Below the pieces are notes generated by a model. It made no database searches and was not told the DNA's origin. It saw nothing but the letters and a program-made list of their open reading frames with translations. Source: Siderastrea siderea (taxonomy: Eukaryota > Cnidaria > Anthozoa > Scleractinia > Rhizangiidae). Taken from it: 64,000 nucleotides of DNA. The DNA is taken from positions 65,048,742 through 65,112,741 of the forward strand of contig OZ034967.1 in assembly GCA_964030785.1 (NCBI GenBank), given 5' to 3'. Below, piece after piece: positions 1-11,761 of this stretch. A program made the position numbers and the translations under genes. The first letter of the stretch is position 1, and every line of letters begins with the position of its first letter.

Positions 1-1490
1 ATTTTAAAGTGGGGGGGCTAACTCGATCGCTCAAGCGTCAGGGAGGGGGGAGGTGGTGGAGCCTCACGCGAATTTTTTTCCTCTTTAGTGACTATCAATG
101 CATCTAGGGCGGCCAAAAGTGTTAAAAGTTGTCAGTTTTTACCCATCAAAGAGACCGGTATAAGTAACGAATCAGCGCTATACTAAAAAGTACAAAGACA
201 TCAAACTATTCGACCTACCAGTAATTAACAATGTCGATACTTAGGACACGTTTTGGTGGACTAATCCGGAATAGAAGACAATATACTCTAACAGTTTTTT
301 TCATTTTGAAGATGACGATTCCTTTCGCGCAGTAGTGATCCACGATAACAAAATGAACAGAATGCGGGCGGAGCGTTTTGGCTTACTCAGAACAGACAAA
401 ACTTGTGTTCTTTTAGGGGGTCATTCTGGATATTCCTAAACCGGAACAGAAATAGCCAGGATAGTCCTAAAGTAATGTGCCTGAGCCTCTTCTTTCATCT
501 CTGCACACATTTTAAGACGTATCCGGCAAGGTGCAAACCTTGACGCATTCGCATTTAAGATCTCAAACTCAAAATGTTTCACTTAAGACTTGTGCAAGCA
601 AACTTGCTGTCATTACAGAATCAGAAGGCAAACTGAGAAAACTGAGCTGAGCATCAGGAAAAAGGTAGTTCACCAAAGTCAGTCTGTCGGTATGTCCGGA
701 CTGCAGAATATCTTATTTGTCATCGTTAGGAGCGAAAGAGATCTTTCGGCAGCTATCCTTGTTGCAAAGTATACATGCATAGAGAGGCTTGAAGAAGTCA
801 CGTTGATTTTCAGCAAATATCTAAGCACGTTGCTGCCGATAATCTCATCTGGAGACAGACTACAGCTCGTAATGCCCAGGCCAGGCAAGAACGAGAGTCA
901 AACTCTTTAAGAACATAAGAAAGTCAATGAAAGCTCACAAATTAGAGGCCAAACGACAGCGAGAGTTTCAACTTCCGTTGATTGTAATTAAAATCTGAGC
1001 AGTTTCAAACTCTTCAAGATAGGCTCCCCCATGCAGAGCGCACGTGAGTTTCAACTAATCCGAAGCAAAATGATAGCAAGGCGATTTGAACTCTTGAAGA
1101 GTATTACGTTTTTGTTTGGTCCATACGAAAATTAAATCTGAAACAACGGGAAAACCACGGTACTGGTTAACCCTGAAACTAATCACTGACTAATGGATTT
1201 TGCAACTTTATTATTATTATTATTATGGCACCAAAAAATGGGGGGTAAAGCCCCCTCAGCCCACCCTTCGCGCGGTCCCTGTGGAAATATGACGCATGTG
1301 ATTGCGGGTTCCACAGGACTCAACAATCCCTACTATGGCTGAGCCTCTTATCTAAGGCGGTGGTGGGTGAGTTTCTGTGCAGGATTAGGTGTGGGTCGTA
1401 GTCCCGAGAGAATTTCATGCACTCTCAATACAGAAAAAAGAGTTTTCCTCAAATACTACACGAGTGTTCCGTTAGATCTTTTAACATAAG
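1..1490. other. 5' flank of the TRP gene, no exon assigned
   Basis: I see no recognisable gene here. One open stretch on the plus strand (590-910) could be an upstream exon, but I do not recognise its product and its splice boundaries are unconvincing. A short ATT trinucleotide run lies near 1209-1226. The N-terminal half expected of a TRP channel must lie upstream of this window or in exons I could not identify. Confidence 0.4.
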
Positions 1491-4400
1491 TTGTTTAACT
1501 TAATACCCAAACATTTATCTGAGATCAACTTCCCCACAGGTGTATACAAGAAGTACAAGGATTATTTCACAATTCCCTACTTCATCTTTGTTCGAGATAC
1601 GCTGACCTACCTGGCCGTCCTGGCAATGCACTTAGCGATATGTGTTCAGTCTTCACATATTTCTTTCAGTGGTCTAGAGTGGGTGATTTTGGTTTTTCTT
1701 TTGGGGCGTTTTTTCAATGAAGTGAAGCAAATCATAGACATGGCGCGAAAACAGACCGCGGACAAGGAGAAATTGACACTGGGGGATTACATCAGGTACA
1801 TACCCTTTCAATTGTTTTTTTTCCTTTCTTTGTTCTTTCCTTCTTTCCTTCGTTCCTTCGTTTCTTCGTTCCTTCGTTCCTTCCTTCCTTCGTTCGTTCG
1901 TTCGTTCGTTCGTTCGTTCGTTCGTTCGTTCCTTCCTTCCTTCCTTCCTTCCTTCCTTCCTTCCTTCCTTCCTTCCTTTCTTCCTTCCATCCATCTTTCC
2001 TTCCTTCCTTCCCTCCTTCCTTCGTTCCTTCCTTCTTTCCTTCTTTCTTTCACTTATTCGTCTATTTGTTTAGTTATTTGCTTGCTTGTTTTTTTTTCGT
2101 CTTAAGAGTGTCGGTTAGTTAGTTACTCGGTTAGTCAGCTAGTCGGTTGGTTGGTTGGTTGATTCAGTTCTGAATATGCCTGCAAAAGGGTCTGTTATGC
2201 TTAGGATCTCAATTCATTTTTGTATTTTTAAAAGCTTTAAAGAAATTAGATGTTATGTAATGGATAAGAAGCCATATAGGAATAATGTTGCTTTAATGAT
2301 TTGGAAATTAAAATCTCATTAACCTTTTTCATTTCTTACAGGGATCGTTGGAACATTTTCGACATCGCTATTCTCGTAACCTATTTTACTGCGATATTAC
2401 CACTGAGAATATTCACGTGGGTAGTTTCAGAATCAGCAGCGTACAACCGTGTTCTGGTGTTTGCTGGTTATCTTTATGGCCTCAACACGATGTTTCTTAC
2501 TTTTAGGGCTTTTGGTTCTATTTTGGAGACCTATAGAGGGGTTGGTACCATTCAAATCGCCTTGTTTCACATCATAAGAGACGCAGTGGTAGTGGTATTT
2601 CATTTTGCTGCAATCACTTTGGCTTTTTCAAGCGCAATAGCTAAGATATTTGTGGCCGAAACTTCAATGGTTAAAGGAGAAATCTCCAGCAAGAAACCGT
2701 AAGTTTAAGAACTTGTTTTGCTTTTGTTCTTGTTTTTTTCTTGACCCTTTAAGCCGCGGCTACACGAGCGATTTTTTGCTTGCGATGGTGATGCGATTTT
2801 TTGGAAAATTGTCGCGTCGCCAGCGCGCGGAAAATCGCATGTGTAGCCACCCTCGCACAGGTGATGCGACAGATGAAAAAATCGTAGAAAAAAATCGCGA
2901 GAAATTCAATGAGCTTAATTTTTTGTGACAAAATCACGGTCTTTGTCAGAGGGTGGCTACACTTGCAATTTTCGCCGCGCGCTGGCGACGCGACAATTTC
3001 AAAAAAATCGCATCACCATCGCAAACAAAAAATCGCTCGTGTAGCCACGCCTTTAAGCCCTAATAGTGACCAGCATCAAATTTCTAGTTGTAATATCACT
3101 GCTTAATCAGTCAGAGAGGATACGATCATCCAATGTGAACTCTTTTGATTTTTAACAACTTCTCCCTACTACTACTATAGTAAATTTATGAGGACAAAAA
3201 AGGAGAATTTCTATTTTGATATTAGGGGGTAAAGGGTTAAAGGTAAAATATGCAAAATGTCATGAGCGCAAGATAAAGAAAACATCTGAGTCTGACAGGA
3301 ATCAAACCCATGACCTTCTGTGCACGGGTAGAGCGCTCTAAGCACTGAGCTACTGTGAGACTCGTGGCGAGCGAAAGGTGGTGACACGCGTCCTGTATAC
3401 TGCTAGAAACAGTAACGTCAAAGGGGCCCTGTGGGTTGATAAAGAAAGAAAGATGGTTAAGTTTTAAGCTCGATTATAAAAATAAGAAAGATGTAGTATT
3501 CGTCGTGCCACGGGCGTGGGACAAATCTGAGTTGCTGAAGGGAATCGGAACCATGACCTCCCGTACACATGTCGGGTGCTCTAACCTATGAACTACTGGG
3601 GGACGCGGGGTGAGAGAGGTCTTATTTACTACGTTCATTGTGACAAGCGTCCTGGATAGGTAAGAAAGATGTAATATTCACCACGAGTCACAAGAGTGGG
3701 ACAAAGAAAAAAAAAACAAGACAAGATGAAAGTAAAAACTGATCGTTGGGACGTTAGGAAATAACACCAATCGACATAATTTCTGATACTCGGTATCTGC
3801 TGGGTCTTTTGGTATAATTTGCAATAGTCATAGTAAGGGACTAAACCCTAAAACCTGGGTGAGGTTTGGTGATTCCTGAATTTTCATCTTTCGCATGCGT
3901 AACTCCCCCTCATCGTCCATATTTGGCCACACTGATGTACAATGTTTAAATGTTGCTGAATGATGTTGAATGGTTTAGCCCTGAACAGAGTTTGACTGCC
4001 ACCAACATTCGTACAATAAAGTTGTATTCAACAATGTTGGATGACGTTGAATCCAAGGTCTCAGTGTCGAACAGTGTGTAATATTGTCTAATTACAAACT
4101 CAAACCACTATATCACGACTGGTTACCGTTCGCTAAAACTTTAAAAATTTGCTGCATCAAGTCTCTTTCTTGTTTAAGACAAGAATTCGACAAAAGTGAT
4201 CAATTTAAACATTTCTAATTAATAGCTGCTTTAAAAAAATCGTATATTATAAATTAGCAGCACGTCAGAGAAGTCTAGGTCAAGTTGCGTATATTTCCTA
4301 GGGAACTTGTAGCTTTTCACTGGTGTACTGCGGGCTTGCGAAAGCCGAAAATCCAGGACACAAGAAACGTCACTTAGAGCTTAGCCGCTTACGTAGGGTA

Positions 4401-7400
4401 GGGCTATGGGCGTCTGGGTAGCAGGGCTAAATTTGCAATTATTTTCTTGGTGTAGACAGTGTATTTCTCTACCAAACTTGGCAAGTTAGTATGGAATAAT
4501 GTGCCAAACAGTTTACAAGTTTGACGTCTTACCTGATGACGTCGTCTGTATCATTTTACGGTTTCGTCCTTGCTTTTGATTACTTTTGAGTCAATTTTGA
4601 CTCAATTTTTTGTACAAACAACAACAACAATAGCAAAACAGTTGTACTTGCATTTAGTGGTTCGGTAACAAACTAGAGTCCTCAAGCAAACTAGGGTGCA
4701 TTTGGTAGCAAACTAGAGTCTTCTCAGGGAACTTATCAGAACACTCCTATTGTTATGATGAACCAGCTGTCAAGCCTTGTATTAAAAAATATACATCTGT
4801 CTCTTGTTTCAGTGTGTGTGACACAACCGGGGTAAATTGGTGAGTTTTGTAAACGTTGCTTGTCACTTTTCTTTCCCAGCTACTAGTAACAAATCTTATC
4901 TGTACAGTAGGCTATTTAGCAGTTATCCTTTAATGATTGTTAGCCAAAGTATAGGGTTATTAAAATAACAAGCCCATTGCTACCGTCTTCCTATTGAGGC
5001 TGCGGAGAATACTTTAGCCTCATTAGTAAGCATTTAGCGAAACAGAATGTACGATTGGCAATGACTGATGTGTGCCACACGGAAAATATTTTAGTGAAAA
5101 GTTATTTCCTAGAATATTGTTTTTGCGTCAGAAGGTGGACGTGTGTAAGAAAATAACACGGGACATATTTCTCGTGTCCCTAATCTTATTGAGCTGTGGG
5201 TGTGCTGCGTTGCAGAGGTCTCCCCCTCAATATAACCCATAACTTTAACTAAACTTTTTGGCCAATCTTTTTTTCTTACAACAATCACCCTCCCACACAC
5301 CAAAGCTCCCCTCACCCATTGATTATAATCACTGGAGACTTAGGAATCCATTTTCTGGGATTCCATAAACCAGCACCTGACAGGCCACAAAGGTTGCTAG
5401 AATAACTACTGATTTAATTTTTATCTAAACAACGAAATGACAAACTAGAGATTTAATGTAGCTTCATGGTATTGTGTTACATAGACAATTGACATTGACA
5501 CGTTCACTCCTTTATAAGATAATAACTTCCAACAAAACTCAAAATCACAAAATCTCGAAGAACACAGTACATGTGCATTAAATAAAAACATATCTATCGT
5601 AACATCATGACTTCTCAAAACAATAAGATAATTAGAAAATTTATTTTTCTATTTTTATTTCTTTTAGTTGGGGGAAGATAGCAAAAAAGCTGGGCTGGTC
5701 TTTGCTGGATTTATCAAAAGAGCTCGATTTCTTCAATTCAGTTGATTCTTTCACAGCAACTTTTTCACGTCTTTTATATGCTGCTTATCTAGTCGTGGCA
5801 CTAATCCTTCTCATCAACATGCTCATTGCGTTGCTCTCCAACACGTACCAGTGTGTGCAGGTAAGTGTTCCCTCTGAAGGCTATGGGGGAGGGGCTGGGA
5901 TCATTATAATTACATACATACTTATTTGACTGATAAAGACGATCAGCGAGTTGTCCGACAAAAAATTTCTTACATTATTCAATCATATACAGTGGGTTAA
6001 TTTTCTTCAAAACTTCTGAGATGTAAGAAGTTGCTAGCGAAATTTATATTTATGCAGTTCTAAGTGTATTTTACGTGGAAAAGAAAATGCGAACTTCGAA
6101 TGAAAAAATCACCTATTTTGTTTAAGGTTAGGATAACACACTTCTGAAAAAAAAAACCAAAAAACACCTACACTACAAGAGATATCCTAAAAGTCCATTT
6201 AAGAAATAGTTTTCTTTTTTTCCAGGATAATTCGCGAAATGAGTGGGCGTTCCACAAAGCCATTACAATTCAGACTTATCGTGACTATCACCCCATTCCT
6301 GTTCCTTTTAATATTATCTCTACTATCGCTATGGAGGTATATGGGCTCCTAAAGACTGAGAAAGCGGATAAAACTCCAGAGTCACAAGATTATCACGTAT
6401 ATGTAAGTTGTTGGTATTGTAATTTATATTTTCAGCCCTTGCGTACCAAATATTAGTCAAAACGCTTCGTGCGATGCAATATTCTCCAACTAAAACTGGG
6501 GTAGCCGGGTTTCGCATTGGCATGTTCAGCAGTTCTAATTGATATGTAAATCGTTCGACAGAATAAAATCAACTGTTTGAGAAATATAAAATGAGGTGAA
6601 ATCGAGTAATCGCATCACGAGTTTATAATTCTGTATTATATTCTACATACTCACGAGACTGCGATAAGATAGGTGGAAATTGAACAAAATCTTTACAAAT
6701 ATTTACAAGTGAAAACATATTTAATTAATTTAAGTGAAAAAAAAAATAATTAATTAATGCTCGGGAGAGAAAGCGTATTCTCTCTAGGTCCCAGTCCACT
6801 GTTTAGCCTTTGTGTGAGACACTTAACGTTCTTGGAATCGCTCTGTCGTAAAAAGGAGATTTCAGTTCAGTCCTTATCTAAAACAAGGGTGCTAGCTACA
6901 AAAGTCACAACTGGACTCTCCCTTTATACATAAAAGTTATTACTCTTTCTTTAATAGGATCAATCCTGATCACTAATGAGGCTTAATTGATTTCATGTTT
7001 CCTTCTTCACATTCAAGCTGAACACGAGGTATCTTCTGGATACGTATAGGCTCAAGTACGGGGATTTCTTTCCTCCCACAAGTACGTATCTGTTAAAAAT
7101 CATATACTTAAACTTCATCATGGAAGGAATCTTACTTTGAAGGGCATATCCGATATCATAAGTATTTCGTCTGTTCGGAGGCATCATTTCTTAAGTTACC
7201 CAGAAAGTATTTGTTCAATTTTTTGTCTCTGAGAGAATTGTTCCGCTGAGAAATGATCACTTTGACAAACGCAATTTAAGTTGAATGCGAATCACCAGTT
7301 AAATCCAGTCACATTTCTCATTTAGATAAACAACCACAAGACACTCCTTTCAAATGGTGCATATATAATCGGTTACAAAAAGCGGAAGGCACCAAGGGAA

Positions 7401-8925
7401 TACTTAATCGGAAACAAGAAGCGCCGCTTCGTTTTCTTCGACCTTCCCATGATCCCTTGCGCCTCTGGAGGATCCCGCGTAGAAAAAGAAGTGACCAGGT
7501 GACTGGGTACGAAGTAGGGAAATGCTAGGCTAAACAACCACTCGCCAACTGATTCTCGGTATTAACAGTGAACATTCGGAAATTTCCATAAAAAACGTCG
7601 ATCTTACCCCTCGCCTAGAGTAGAGAATCCCTTGACACTTTTAAAGAGTTACTTTTGCTAAATTTGGTAATCTTCAGCTACTGAAAAAACTGCTAAACAA
7701 CAAAGGCAATAGGAGCAAAATGATTGAACAAAGACAATTGAAAACAAAGTTTTCCAGTAATAATTAGTCCCATACGGAGTGTTCTTTCGTGATCTTTTCA
7801 AAGTTGCCAAGTTGCTCTTCCAACGTAACGCACAGGTATCGCGGAGGTCATAGACTCAAATCTCACTGTAGCCTTGATTTTCATTTTCAGGCTAAAAAAG
7901 CAATTACTAATATTGCCAAACGTTGCGAAGATCGTTCCACTCATTTCATACTATTACTGCAGTTCTTCCAATATTCATTACGCCACCACCAGAAGCTGAA
8001 CACCTAGGTGATAAGCTTCTGATCACCACCTACCGTGTTGTTGTACGAGGGGAGCCATGTATTGGAATGTAAATTTCCGATGAAAATTACTTCCTTACAT
8101 GCAGTCACTCTTATTTCATGTAAGTTTTAAGCAGTCTTATCCATTGCAAATCACTTCTTTGTCCTGTTGCGACAAAAATTTCCTCCTCTAGCCACTGTGA
8201 CTTCTGCATTAGCAGACAAGGCGACGAGAGGGGAGAAGCTTTGTTGATGTTTGAGCGTTTTATAAAAACACCTTACACTTTGACTGTCTAGTTACATGTA
8301 AATCTAGTTTGTTTTACAATTTTGTTGAAAGCAATCGGATTCATCTTGACTGCGACAGTGCATAATCATATCTTCCGGTATGAATGAAACAAACAAACAA
8401 AGCGTTTGTAAATTGACCGCGAAACACCCCGTTACAAGTCACAAGACCCTTCTACGAACAACATCAATTGTGCAAGTGAATTTTCGTCCTTTATTGTTTA
8501 TTACTTTTTTACTGTACGGAAAGGTGAATAGGTTTCTAATTTTTGCAACAAATTTGATTAATTGCATGACAAAATACGTATGATATGGGCTTTGCACAGT
8601 GTTTCACGACACACGCTAATCCAAATAATACTGAACAGCATAGAATGACATATGTCTGATGTTAATAATTTCCACAGATAAACTCGACCAGGTGCTTAAC
8701 GACACAGGGAATACTGCAAGCATGGTGAACCAGGTTCTTTACAGAAGCTTCAAAAATCAACAAGGCCGTGATAAAGCTCTCCTACCAACTGGTCCAGAGG
8801 TACAGGTCATTGAAGTGGATTTTAGAAATGACTTCACCAGATTCTTGGGAAATAGACCTTATGGCTATCCATGTGCTAAAAATTTTAAACCAATGACTGA
8901 TCGTTTGATTGATTCTTCCGCTTGA
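1491..8925 (+). CDS. TRP-family cation channel, membrane/pore region and C-terminus (6 exons)
   Basis: Exons read by hand: 1491-1795, 2342-2698, 5668-5860, 6226-6402, 7018-7081 and 8678-8925. All have GT-AG introns and matching phases, and they sum to 1344 nt, that is 447 residues plus a stop. Exon 1 gives an S1-S2-like part ending with EWVILVFLLGRFFNEVKQI. Exon 2 has the DRWNIFDIAILV segment and S4-S5. Exon 3 carries a pore-like LGWSLLDL, then S6 with LINMLIALLSNTYQ. Exon 4 continues with NEWAFHKAITIQTYRDYH and PVPFNII, like the region after S6 in TRPC and TRPM channels. TRP channels are tetrameric cation channels of the plasma membrane. Ankyrin or other N-terminal parts are not in the window. 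TRPC versus TRPM type cannot be decided by eye. The weakest boundary is the acceptor of exon 1, which has a poor pyrimidine tract. The last exon ends at TGA just before a GATT microsatellite. Confidence 0.8.
1815..2060. repeat. TTCC/TTCG tetranucleotide microsatellite
   Basis: A long mixed run of TTCC, TTCG and TTTC units lies in the first TRP intron, starting about 20 bases after the splice donor. It is translated in several frames as apparent protein (KERKE or PSFLPS runs), none of which should be taken as genes. Confidence 0.95.
2754..3049. mobile_element. Foldback MITE with ~100-bp TIRs and 8-bp TSD (hAT-like)
   Basis: The left end starts CCGCGGCTACACGAGCGATT. The right end, read on the other strand, starts CGTGGCTACACGAGCGATT, and the match continues for about 100 bases on each side. 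The 8-bp direct repeat CCTTTAAG flanks the element at 2746-2753 and 3050-3057. An 8-bp target duplication with long TIRs and no ORF fits a non-autonomous hAT-type element, although the terminal bases are not diagnostic. It lies in the second TRP intron. Confidence 0.85.
3235..3425 (-). mobile_element. tRNA-derived SINE copy (minus strand)
   Basis: On the minus strand the sequence has a tRNA-like A box (AGTAGCTCAGTGCTTAGAGC) and B box (GGGTTTGATTCC). The head contains GGACGCGTGTCACCAC and GCTCGCCACGAGTCTC, and the tail runs toward CGCTCATGACATTTTGC. The same arrangement occurs on the plus strand at about 10650-10850. The tRNA fold is degenerate, so this is a retroposed SINE and not a working tRNA. 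Confidence 0.6.
3480..3690 (-). mobile_element. Second, more degenerate tRNA-derived SINE (minus strand)
   Basis: A B-box-like sequence (minus strand of GGAATCGGAACCATGACC) and an A-box remnant near 3590 lie within a stretch resembling the neighbouring SINE. The copy is divergent and partly duplicated at its downstream end, where a second CACGAGTC-like stretch occurs near 3682. Confidence 0.4.
3700..5660. other. TRP intron 2, remainder, no gene seen
   Basis: This part of the large intron has no coding signal that I can support. It holds AT-rich unique-looking DNA and scattered repeat-like stretches, for example around 3900-4080 where TGTTGAATGATGTTG-type words recur. Confidence 0.5.
7326..7498 (+). 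other. Possible alternative TRP C-terminal exon
   Basis: This stretch is bounded by an AG (7324-7325) and a GT (7499-7500). It starts in the same phase as the last TRP exon (both begin with the bases AT AAA after a phase-1 exon) and is open for 57 codons, ending in a basic segment (RIPRRKRSDQ). Joined in phase it would run into a possible terminal exon at 7891-8007 that ends in TAG. No family match is recognised, so it may simply be intron. Confidence 0.25.
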
Positions 8926-8929
8926 TTGA

Positions 8930-8966
8930 CTAATTGGTTGATTGGTTGATTGATTACATGTAATTA

Positions 8967-9008
<42 letters not shown>

Positions 9009-9041
9009 GATTGATTGATTGATTGATAGATCGATTGATTG
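8930..9041. repeat. GATT tetranucleotide microsatellite
   Basis: About 25 GATT units, with a few substitutions, begin five bases after the TRP stop codon. It lies in the presumed 3' UTR. Confidence 0.95.
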
Positions 9042-9276
9042 AGTTACTCATTGTACGGGTATAGTGAGTTGTAGTTATTTAGTTAAGTTCTTTTTTTTTT
9101 AGTAACTTAGTTATTTAGTTAGGTCCTTCATCGCTTATATACTATCTTATTTATGCCAAATATACTTAGTATTTTAGTTAACTGTCGTCATAAATCTCTG
9201 TAACACTCCAATAAGAGTGTCCTATTTTTTATGAATTCTACTTTAATAATTCAATTTCGTTACAACCAGAGTTAAA

Positions 9277-9376
9277 ATTACCCCTCCCCCCCCACCTTCT
9301 CTTAAACAATGTTGTGCAACATGTAAACTGCTTTTGCATGGATGGAAAAGCCAACATTGTACGGGGGGTGGGGGGT
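9277..9376. repeat. C-run/G-run hairpin with AATGTTG stem
   Basis: CCCCTCCCCCCCC followed by AAACAATGTTG on the left is complemented by CAACATTGT followed by GGGGGGTGGGGGG on the right, with about 40 bases between. The same kind of hairpin forms the centre of the repeat arms at 17509-17788 and 21104-21379, so this may be a diverged relative. Confidence 0.5.
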
Positions 9377-10229
9377 AGAAGAAATTTCTTTGGCAATTAC
9401 GGAGATGTGAAGGTGTCCCAAGATTATTGACAAAGATTGTGATACATGCCAAATGTTGATTCATTCACAATATTCTTATTATTCAAAATAATGCAACATT
9501 GAGCTTCAAGGGCTGGATTACATGACGCATTTCAGATCGGGCTGAAATTTGATTTGAGTTTGCATGAGTGTTTTCAGCCCGTTTAGTCGGGTTAGCTTCA
9601 ACCGGGCTGGAATGTTCAGCGCTGGTAGAAGTTCCCCCCAGGATTAGATTTTCTTCATATAATTCCAAGTAAGTCCTTTAACCTTGTCAACAAGGTTTCT
9701 TAAAAAATGTGTTTTTTATGACTAGAAGAGTAACAACCACGATCGTTTATAAGTAACAACCACGAGTAACAACCACGTTCGTGGATAGTTTTCCTATTAC
9801 TAACAGCGAATAAATTCTGGGCTTTAAGTCGCCAAAAAATTGTTCGATGGGGTCTAAAGGTCTTTCAACCTTTGAAACTTAGATACTTTTAGACAATGCC
9901 ATTTTGACGGACGACATCGTCGCAAAAATCCTCGTATTGTTCGTAATCGAAGCTGTTTTTACTTGGGGCCTTAGGAACTTTAATCTTATGATGAGCTACA
10001 AATTATGGTTGACTGAATTGACCCTTTTTCTGTCACTGTACTGATTCAAGACTGTCTGTTATGTAGACAGCTCATTTACTTTGCCAAACAGTCTTTGATA
10101 TGAGGCATTTTTAGCGTTGCACTGGTTACGTTCTGGCGGTGATCAGAGAATCACATATTCTGTGACCGTTTCACTATACAGAACTACGAAAAATACGCCA
10201 ACTTTTCAATATGTAAAAATTAACTTTAT

Positions 10230-10445
10230 ATAGAGCTAACTTTTCGCCGATGATCAGCGGCGAAGTAGTCCTGTCTATATAAAAAAGAACTCCAAAACTC
10301 GCCGACGATCAGAGGCGAGATAGTTCTGTCTGCATAAGAAAGAACTCCAGAACTCGCTGATGATCAGCGGCGAGATAGTTCTGTCTGTATAAAGAAGAAC
10401 TCCAAAACTCGCCAATGATCAGCGGTGAAGTAGTCCTGTCTGCGT
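10230..10445 (-). repeat. Left array of ~62-bp units (copy 1), inverted
   Basis: About 3.5 units contain GATCAGCGGCGA, TAGTTCTGTCTG, AGAACTCCAAAACTCGCC. Each unit carries a short palindrome around TGATCA (CGCC...TGATCA...GGCG). The units run opposite to those of the array at 11195-11600, so the pair forms inverted arrays around a ~750-bp centre. Confidence 0.85.
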
Positions 10446-10649
10446 TAAAAGAATATGCATGCAGCCACTGACAAAATAAATATGTCATAAAATTCGTATC
10501 ACAAGAACGTCTTCGCAGATTTTTACCACGGGTCCCGCTTGCCTTATATAACAAAATATCAGAGAATATTCCATCTTTTCTTATTTCTTCTCCGAGCTTA
10601 AAATTCACCATCTTTCTTTATTTATCATCTATAGGGCACTTCGACATTG

Positions 10650-10850
10650 CTGATCCCAGCAGTATGCAGGACGCGTGTCACCACGAACTCAGTAAAATAT
10701 AACCAATGCTCGCCACGAGTCTCCCAGTAGCTCAGTGGTTAGAGCGTCCAACCGGTGTACGGAAGGTCATGGGTTCGATTCCCGTCGAGGACACACATTT
10801 TCTCCTTTTTCCACGCTCGCGACATGTTGAATATTCCATCTTTTCTTAAT
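10650..10850 (+). mobile_element. tRNA-derived SINE (plus strand)
   Basis: The A box TAGCTCAGTGGTTAGAGC and B box GGGTTCGATTCCCGT lie at 10731-10782, with the head word GGACGCGTGTCACCAC shared with the SINE at 3235-3425. The anticodon arm is not convincing, so I read it as a retroposed element. Confidence 0.65.
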
Positions 10851-10984
10851 AGTTTGATTATAATTAATCACTCCGGAATACGATCAATCAAACGAGGCCT
10901 TATTTAAAATATTACGTACCATAGAAATATATGTAGACCATCGCAGTGAAGGTATTTCTACGTAAGCAGTTGAAAGAAGAAACC

Positions 10985-11072
10985 TGAAAAAATTCAGGCT
11001 TGAACGGGAAGGAACCCATGACCGCTGCCATACCGGTGCAGCGCTCTAACCAATTGAGCTATTAAACCAACT
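10985..11072 (-). mobile_element. tRNA-derived SINE fragment (minus strand)
   Basis: Read on the minus strand: TAATAGCTCAATTGGTTAGAGC (A box region), then GGTCATGGGTTCCTTCCCGT (B box). The part after it (CCAACTGGGAGCTGG) is kept in the second copy of the segment near 52500, where the tRNA-like part is missing. Confidence 0.55.
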
Positions 11073-11194
11073 GGGAGCTGGTCAGTTGAGAGTTCGTATT
11101 TATCCCGTAAATGGAGAATGAATAAATATTAATATAAGAAATGATGATATATTTGAAATGTGGATTAAAGATAGAAACATATGTAGACCATCGA

Positions 11195-11600
11195 ATCATC
11201 GGCGAGTTTTGGAGTCCTTCCTTATACAAACAGGATACTCTCGCCCTCTGATCATCGGCGAGTTTTAGAGTTCTTCCTTATACAGACAAAACTACCTCGC
11301 CGCTGATCATCGGCGAGTTTTGGAGTTCTTCCTTATACCAACAAAACTACTTCGCTGCTGATCATCGGCGAGTTTTGGAGTTCTTTCTTATACAGACAGG
11401 TCTATCTCGCCGTTGATCAACGGCGAGTTTTGGATTTTGTTTTTATACAGACAGAACTACCTCGCCGCTGATTATCGGCGAGTTTTGGAATTCTTCCTTA
11501 TACCGACAAAACTACTTGGCCGCTGATCATCGGCGAGTTTTGGATTTCTTGTTTATACAGACAAAATTACCTCACCGTCGAACATCGGCGAGTTTTCCGT
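11195..11600 (+). repeat. Right array of ~61-bp units (copy 1)
   Basis: About seven units contain ATCATCGGCGAGTTTTGGAG, TTCTTCCTTATACAGACA and CTACCTCGCCGCTG. Each junction CGCCGCTGATCATCGGCG is a near-perfect palindrome with an 8-base centre. Units differ from one another by a few bases, so the array is not brand new. Confidence 0.9.
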
Positions 11601-11761
11601 TCTGTATATTAGTCACTTGATAATTAACCACTGAATGTAAGATTCACAAAAACAAAATCCGTTTCCATAAATATAAACATTCACATAACATGTGACTGTA
11701 TGTACATACAAGTTCTGGTGACGACCATTTCTATGTAGTAACCTGTTTTTAAAATGGGTAG

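Noticed and set aside
590..910. Plus-strand ORF of 106 codons upstream of the TRP exons
   Set aside because: No domain recognised, and splice boundaries in this region are weak; it was not joined to the TRP model.
1674..2105. ORFs on both strands rich in KERKE or PSFLPS
   Set aside because: They are translations of the TTCC/TTCG microsatellite.
7891..8007. Possible terminal TRP exon AKKAITNIAKRCEDRS...
   Set aside because: It is phase-compatible only with the doubtful exon 7326-7498 and has no family support.
10230..11600. CRISPR array
   Set aside because: The regular ~61-bp units vary throughout, without constant repeats and unique spacers; the context is animal genomic DNA.
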